Shown: piece by piece, positions 34,241 to 36,684 of the stretch
Layout: the number at the start of each line of letters is the position of its first letter
How positions within the stretch are numbered: the first letter of the stretch is position 1
Assembly (NCBI GenBank): GCA_044348085.1
Contig: JBIKTM010000017.1
Coordinates: 1-36,684, forward strand
Direction: 5' to 3'
Source: Verrucolacustris sp044348085
GTDB lineage: Bacteria; Verrucomicrobiota; Verrucomicrobiia; Methylacidiphilales; Verrucolacustridaceae
Length of the DNA: 36,684 nt
Program-made: the position numbers and the translations under genes
Notes under the pieces: model-generated
Seen by the model: the letters and a program-made list of their open reading frames with translations, nothing else
Told to the model about the DNA's origin: nothing
The model's database searches: none

Positions 34241-34284
34241 AGCCGGTGCTGACCTTTATCGTCAGCACCGGCTTTTTGTTTTAA
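34241..34284 (+). terminator. Rho-independent terminator
   Basis: A perfect 13-bp stem pairs AGCCGGTGCTGAC (34241-34253) with GTCAGCACCGGCT (34261-34273) around a 7-nt loop. It is followed by TTTTGTTTT. It ends the cysteine-rich gene transcript. Confidence 0.95.
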
Positions 34285-34293
34285 CTTTTCTTG

Positions 34294-34806
34294 GTGAACC
34301 CTGCTTCTCCTGAAATTACCAGATCCCTGTGCGCGAATTGCGGTATGTGCTGCGACGGCACTCTCTTCCACTCTGTTATCCTCCAACCCTCAGACTCGCC
34401 TCGCACCCTCTCCTCTTTGGGGCTTACGCTAAAACGGAAACCAGGACTTACCACTTTTCGCCAACCCTGCTCAGCTCATCAAGACAACCAGTGCACCATT
34501 TATGAAAACCGCCCCCAGCGGTGTCGGCTTTTCAATTGTCAGCAGCTACTCCGCGTTGCCGCAGGAGAGGTCACGCAATCCTCAGCACAAGAAATAATTG
34601 CCTCGACTCGAAAGAAAATAAACCAAGTCATTGAGAAAATTGAGCGACTGACCGAAACAAACCCAAACCAAGGCCTTACCCAACGATTCTCGGTGGTCAT
34701 TGCCAACACGGCTCCATCCCCAGAACGTACGGAACTAGAAGCCGCAATGACCGAGCTTCAGGCGATTCTCGAAAAAGAGTTTCGGGTCAAAGAGGAAGCC
34801 GACTAA
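34294..34806 (+). CDS. YkgJ-family cysteine cluster protein
   Basis: The product is 170 aa from GTG 34294; a TTG at 34291 is also possible. The start is only about 10 bp after the terminator T-run, so translation may be leaderless or the promoter may overlap the terminator. The N-terminus has the YkgJ/CxxCxxCC pattern CANCGMCCDG, then PCSAHQDNQCTIYENRPQRCRLFNC (split as Cys-x7-Cys, IYENRP, CRLFNC), a probable Zn or Fe-S binding site. The C-terminal half is helical and charged. Family function is unknown, with suggested roles in metal-dependent chemistry. The stop overlaps the convergent gene's stop. Confidence 0.85.
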   Translation: MNPASPEITRSLCANCGMCCDGTLFHSVILQPSDSPRTLSSLGLTLKRKPGLTTFRQPCSAHQDNQCTIYENRPQRCRLFNCQQLLRVAAGEVTQSSAQEIIASTRKKINQVIEKIERLTETNPNQGLTQRFSVVIANTAPSPERTELEAAMTELQAILEKEFRVKEEAD

Positions 34807-35123
34807 CGCCGCCCACCCCCACGACCACCGCCTCCACCTCCCCGAGCGCGATCTGCCCCACGGTGGTTGCCACGATCCTCATAACGACCATCTGAGTAGT
34901 TGTTCCAATCCCTTCCTCTTCCCCCATAACCGCCACCATAACCATAATACCCGCCTCCATAGTAGTAACCATTGTATCCGTAATAATCCTGATCATTCGC
35001 ATCCTCCCAAGTAATGATCGGTCCTTGCCGAGGGGCGGGTGCCTGTTCAGGTGCTGGTGCCGGGGCTTGTGTCTGTGCAAAAGCCGAACCAACCAATCCC
35101 AAAAGTACTAAAAGGAATCTCAT
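34803..35123 (-). CDS. Secreted Gly/Tyr/Arg-rich low-complexity protein
   Basis: The product is 106 aa from ATG 35123, with AGGG upstream. Residues 1-17 form a signal peptide (cleavage near AFA/QTQ). An Ala-Pro repeat follows, then a short ordered piece GPIITWEDANDQDYYG, a Gly/Tyr-rich run, and an Arg/Gly-rich tail. Such composition suits a secreted, flexible or aggregating protein, possibly matrix or surface associated. No family is assigned. Its stop codon overlaps the YkgJ gene's stop by 3 bases on the opposite strand. Confidence 0.65.
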   Translation of the reverse strand: MRFLLVLLGLVGSAFAQTQAPAPAPEQAPAPRQGPIITWEDANDQDYYGYNGYYYGGGYYGYGGGYGGRGRDWNNYSDGRYEDRGNHRGADRARGGGGGGRGGGRR

Positions 35124-35168
35124 AAACTTACCCTGCTCGATGTCCGTCCTTCTCACAAGGGCATATTT

Positions 35169-35714
35169 TCATCTTCCAATACGTGCGTCCACTTCACTCC
35201 AACTTAATGGATGTTGATCCAGCTCCACACCCATGGTTTTCAGAAAGCAGGCCAACATTCCGTAAAGCCCCACAAGAAGCGTAGCCTCCGCAATCTGTGC
35301 TACTGAAAAGAACTCTGCCGCCTTCTCAAAGGTGGGGTCGGACACCTTCCCTAGTTGAGAACAATCATCCACCAGCTGAATCATGACGGAGTGTTTCTGA
35401 TCAAGACCGGAAGGTTGAGCCGAGGTGATGGCAGATATTTCCATCTCACTCAAACCGGCTGTCTTAGCAGCCGGAAGATGATGCATAAGTTCGTAGGAAC
35501 TGCCACGCAAGGTGGCCATCCTCAGAATTACTAGTTCCCTTATTTTGGGCTCAAGACTTCCCGTTCGGAACGACAAGCCGAAATCCAAGAAGGACTTAAC
35601 CATCGGGACCGGACAATGCAGAAGCATCCGCGTGAGATTGATCGGCAAGCGGTCGAACTGCTCTCTCTGCTCCTTAGTAAACTTCGACTGATCGGGACAA
35701 TCGACTCTTTCCAT
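35169..35714 (-). CDS. Carboxymuconolactone decarboxylase (AhpD-like) family protein
   Basis: The product is 181 aa from ATG 35714, preceded by AGGATGTGGAA; an upstream ATG at 35771 is in frame but would add residues without family likeness. Residues about 45-110 match the CMD fold: LDFGLSFRTGSLEPKIRELVILRMATLRGSSYELMHHLPAAKTAG (given only as an aid, at about residues 44-88). The AhpD catalytic CxxC is absent; the equivalent site reads YELMHH. It is therefore probably not a peroxidase but a decarboxylase-like or unknown member. It is divergent from the 35849 gene. Confidence 0.85.
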   Translation of the reverse strand: MERVDCPDQSKFTKEQREQFDRLPINLTRMLLHCPVPMVKSFLDFGLSFRTGSLEPKIRELVILRMATLRGSSYELMHHLPAAKTAGLSEMEISAITSAQPSGLDQKHSVMIQLVDDCSQLGKVSDPTFEKAAEFFSVAQIAEATLLVGLYGMLACFLKTMGVELDQHPLSWSEVDARIGR

Positions 35715-35848
35715 TTCCACATCCTGAAAGGTTTCCTCTTCTACACAAGATCTGTGAGCCCAATTACGCATCCCGAACCCTGAATGCAAATTGATGGCGC
35801 CTTCATGCGCGATTCGACGAAGTGGACAGAACGGAATATAAAAGAGTG

Positions 35849-36388
35849 ATGAAGAGAGTCTTGTTACTTGCAGGCATTTGCGTCCTAGGGACTGGGTTAG
35901 CCTTGGCCGAATTAGGCAAGTCACTGACGGATCTTAAGATTCTAAAGAACCTCACGGTTGTGCGGGAAACCCTGCTGTACAATCGAACCTTTGTTTTAGC
36001 CGTGGCGGAGGACAAAGCTACGGCCGGACGCCAGGCACAGTACCTCTTTCTGTTAGGAGAGTGTGTGCAGATCCGATATTTCAGCGGAAAGAGTCCGTGG
36101 ACCGAGGCCAGGGCCCAAGCTGTCTGGCGGGAACAATTTGGGGATCTACCCAACAAAAAAACGGAAGAGGGGAATCTCTTGATCTTTCAGGGAGCCAACG
36201 GGGAGGAGATGTTGATGGGTAAAGGCAAGTATTCACCAGCCCTACTGATTCAGTCCCCTCGAATGACCAAAATCCGAAATCTTTGGATGGAAGGCCAGCC
36301 GTCTGATTTCCAGACGCGAAGAGAAAACGATTTGGATTTTTCTCTTTGGGGATTTGGACCCTCACCCTCAGACGATGATGCCAAATAA
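35849..36388 (+). CDS. Secreted protein of unknown function
   Basis: The product is 179 aa from ATG 35849, with AAAGAGTG just upstream. Residues 1-20 form a signal peptide (LLLAGICVLGTGLALA), so the protein is exported. The mature part is mixed alpha/beta with one Cys (GECVQI) and a polar, acidic C-terminus (SPSDDDAK). No family is recognised. It stands alone, about 160 bp before a minus-strand terminator. Confidence 0.65.
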   Translation: MKRVLLLAGICVLGTGLALAELGKSLTDLKILKNLTVVRETLLYNRTFVLAVAEDKATAGRQAQYLFLLGECVQIRYFSGKSPWTEARAQAVWREQFGDLPNKKTEEGNLLIFQGANGEEMLMGKGKYSPALLIQSPRMTKIRNLWMEGQPSDFQTRRENDLDFSLWGFGPSPSDDDAK

Positions 36389-36488
36389 GTCAGACTAGGA
36401 ACCCGACGCCTTTAGAGATCAATCCCTATCACGAACTGTCGCGGGATTCACTTCCACCATTTCCAATCCAAAATCACCAAGCCCGTTC

Positions 36489-36525
36489 ACAAAAAAACCC
36501 CGGGAAGCCGAAGCCTCCCAGGGTT
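36489..36525 (-). terminator. Rho-independent terminator of the porin-like gene
   Basis: On the minus strand, a 13-bp stem with two G-U pairs (AACCCTGGGAGGC with GCTTCCCGGGGTT) closes a TTCG tetraloop, followed by seven T. It lies 22 bp after the stop at 36548. Confidence 0.93.
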
Positions 36526-36547
36526 TTCTTGGAAACCAGAAATCGAT

Positions 36548-36684
36548 TTAGAAGCTGTAAACGATTTCAGCCCCGGCGTAGTAGGAAGGACCACTGCCGA
36601 AACCACTACCCTGCACATTATCCAGATTTCCTTGAGTGCTGTTGGTGCCCCAATCCATCCGATATTCCGCACGGATCAAGAGGT
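36548..36684 (-). CDS. Outer-membrane beta-barrel porin-like protein, C-terminal fragment (N-terminus outside window)
   Basis: The minus-strand frame is open from the window edge to TAA at 36548-36550, encoding at least 45 residues. The sequence includes LLIRAEYRMDWGTN and ends AGAEIVYSF, with alternating polar and hydrophobic residues and a terminal Phe, typical of an outer-membrane barrel's last strands. The RAEYRxD strand resembles the end of BBP2-type putative porins. Family call is tentative because most of the gene lies outside. Confidence 0.75.
   Translation of the reverse strand, partial: LLIRAEYRMDWGTNSTQGNLDNVQGSGFGSGPSYYAGAEIVYSF

Noticed and set aside
1..36684. CRISPR array, prophage or intact insertion sequence
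   Set aside because: No regular spacer-repeat series, integrase, phage structural gene or transposase is seen.

Overview
This window is a compact stretch of bacterial chromosome, mostly housekeeping genes with a few accessory or surface genes. The best guess for the source is a member of Verrucomicrobiota or a close PVC relative. Supporting signs are a FecR-domain protein carrying YDG/MBG repeats, beta-barrel outer-membrane proteins ending in aromatic residues, a fused SecDF in the order tgt-yajC-secDF-recJ, a proline-rich anchored protein with KETMR motifs, and a gap-pgk-tpiA-secG run. Outer-membrane barrels and a Sec lipobox indicate a Gram-negative envelope. The phylum call is inference; no rRNA gene is present.

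Layout: 1-3730 holds a large secreted FecR/YDG protein (minus strand, 3' end outside the window), facing away from a beta-barrel protein and an unknown secreted protein across an unusually AT-rich 400-bp gap that contains a perfect inverted repeat. 3801-9439 holds an AI-2E-type transporter, tRNA-Gly(CCC), glgC, glmS, tRNA-Glu(CTC), a winged-helix regulator and thioredoxin. 9446-15926 is the most distinctive part: a proline-rich membrane-anchored protein, then three translationally coupled genes for a PHP-glycosyltransferase fusion, a GNAT-deacetylase fusion and a GT4 glycosyltransferase, with a secreted NodB-type deacetylase diverging from them.

15935-26312 is one long minus-strand series. 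In transcription order it contains a diacylglycerol-kinase-like lipid kinase, tgt, yajC, secDF, recJ, recG, hemL and a left-handed beta-helix nucleotidyl/acyltransferase-like protein, with many overlapping stops and starts. 26297-33883 is the plus-strand counterpart: rsmD, gap, pgk, tpiA, secG and an oppABC-like peptide transporter set without its ATPases. 33884-36684 is a looser region with a repeat-bearing gap, small secreted proteins, a YkgJ-type cysteine cluster protein, a carboxymuconolactone-decarboxylase-family protein, two strong terminators and the C-terminus of a porin-like protein.

Functionally the window combines central glycolysis, glycogen and amino-sugar precursor synthesis (glgC, glmS), protein export (secDF, yajC, secG), DNA repair (recJ, recG), tRNA/rRNA modification (tgt, rsmD) and envelope glycan or glycolipid assembly. 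The coupled fusion-gene cassette at 10249-15165 is the best candidate for a poorly described pathway. No prophage, CRISPR array or intact insertion sequence was seen.
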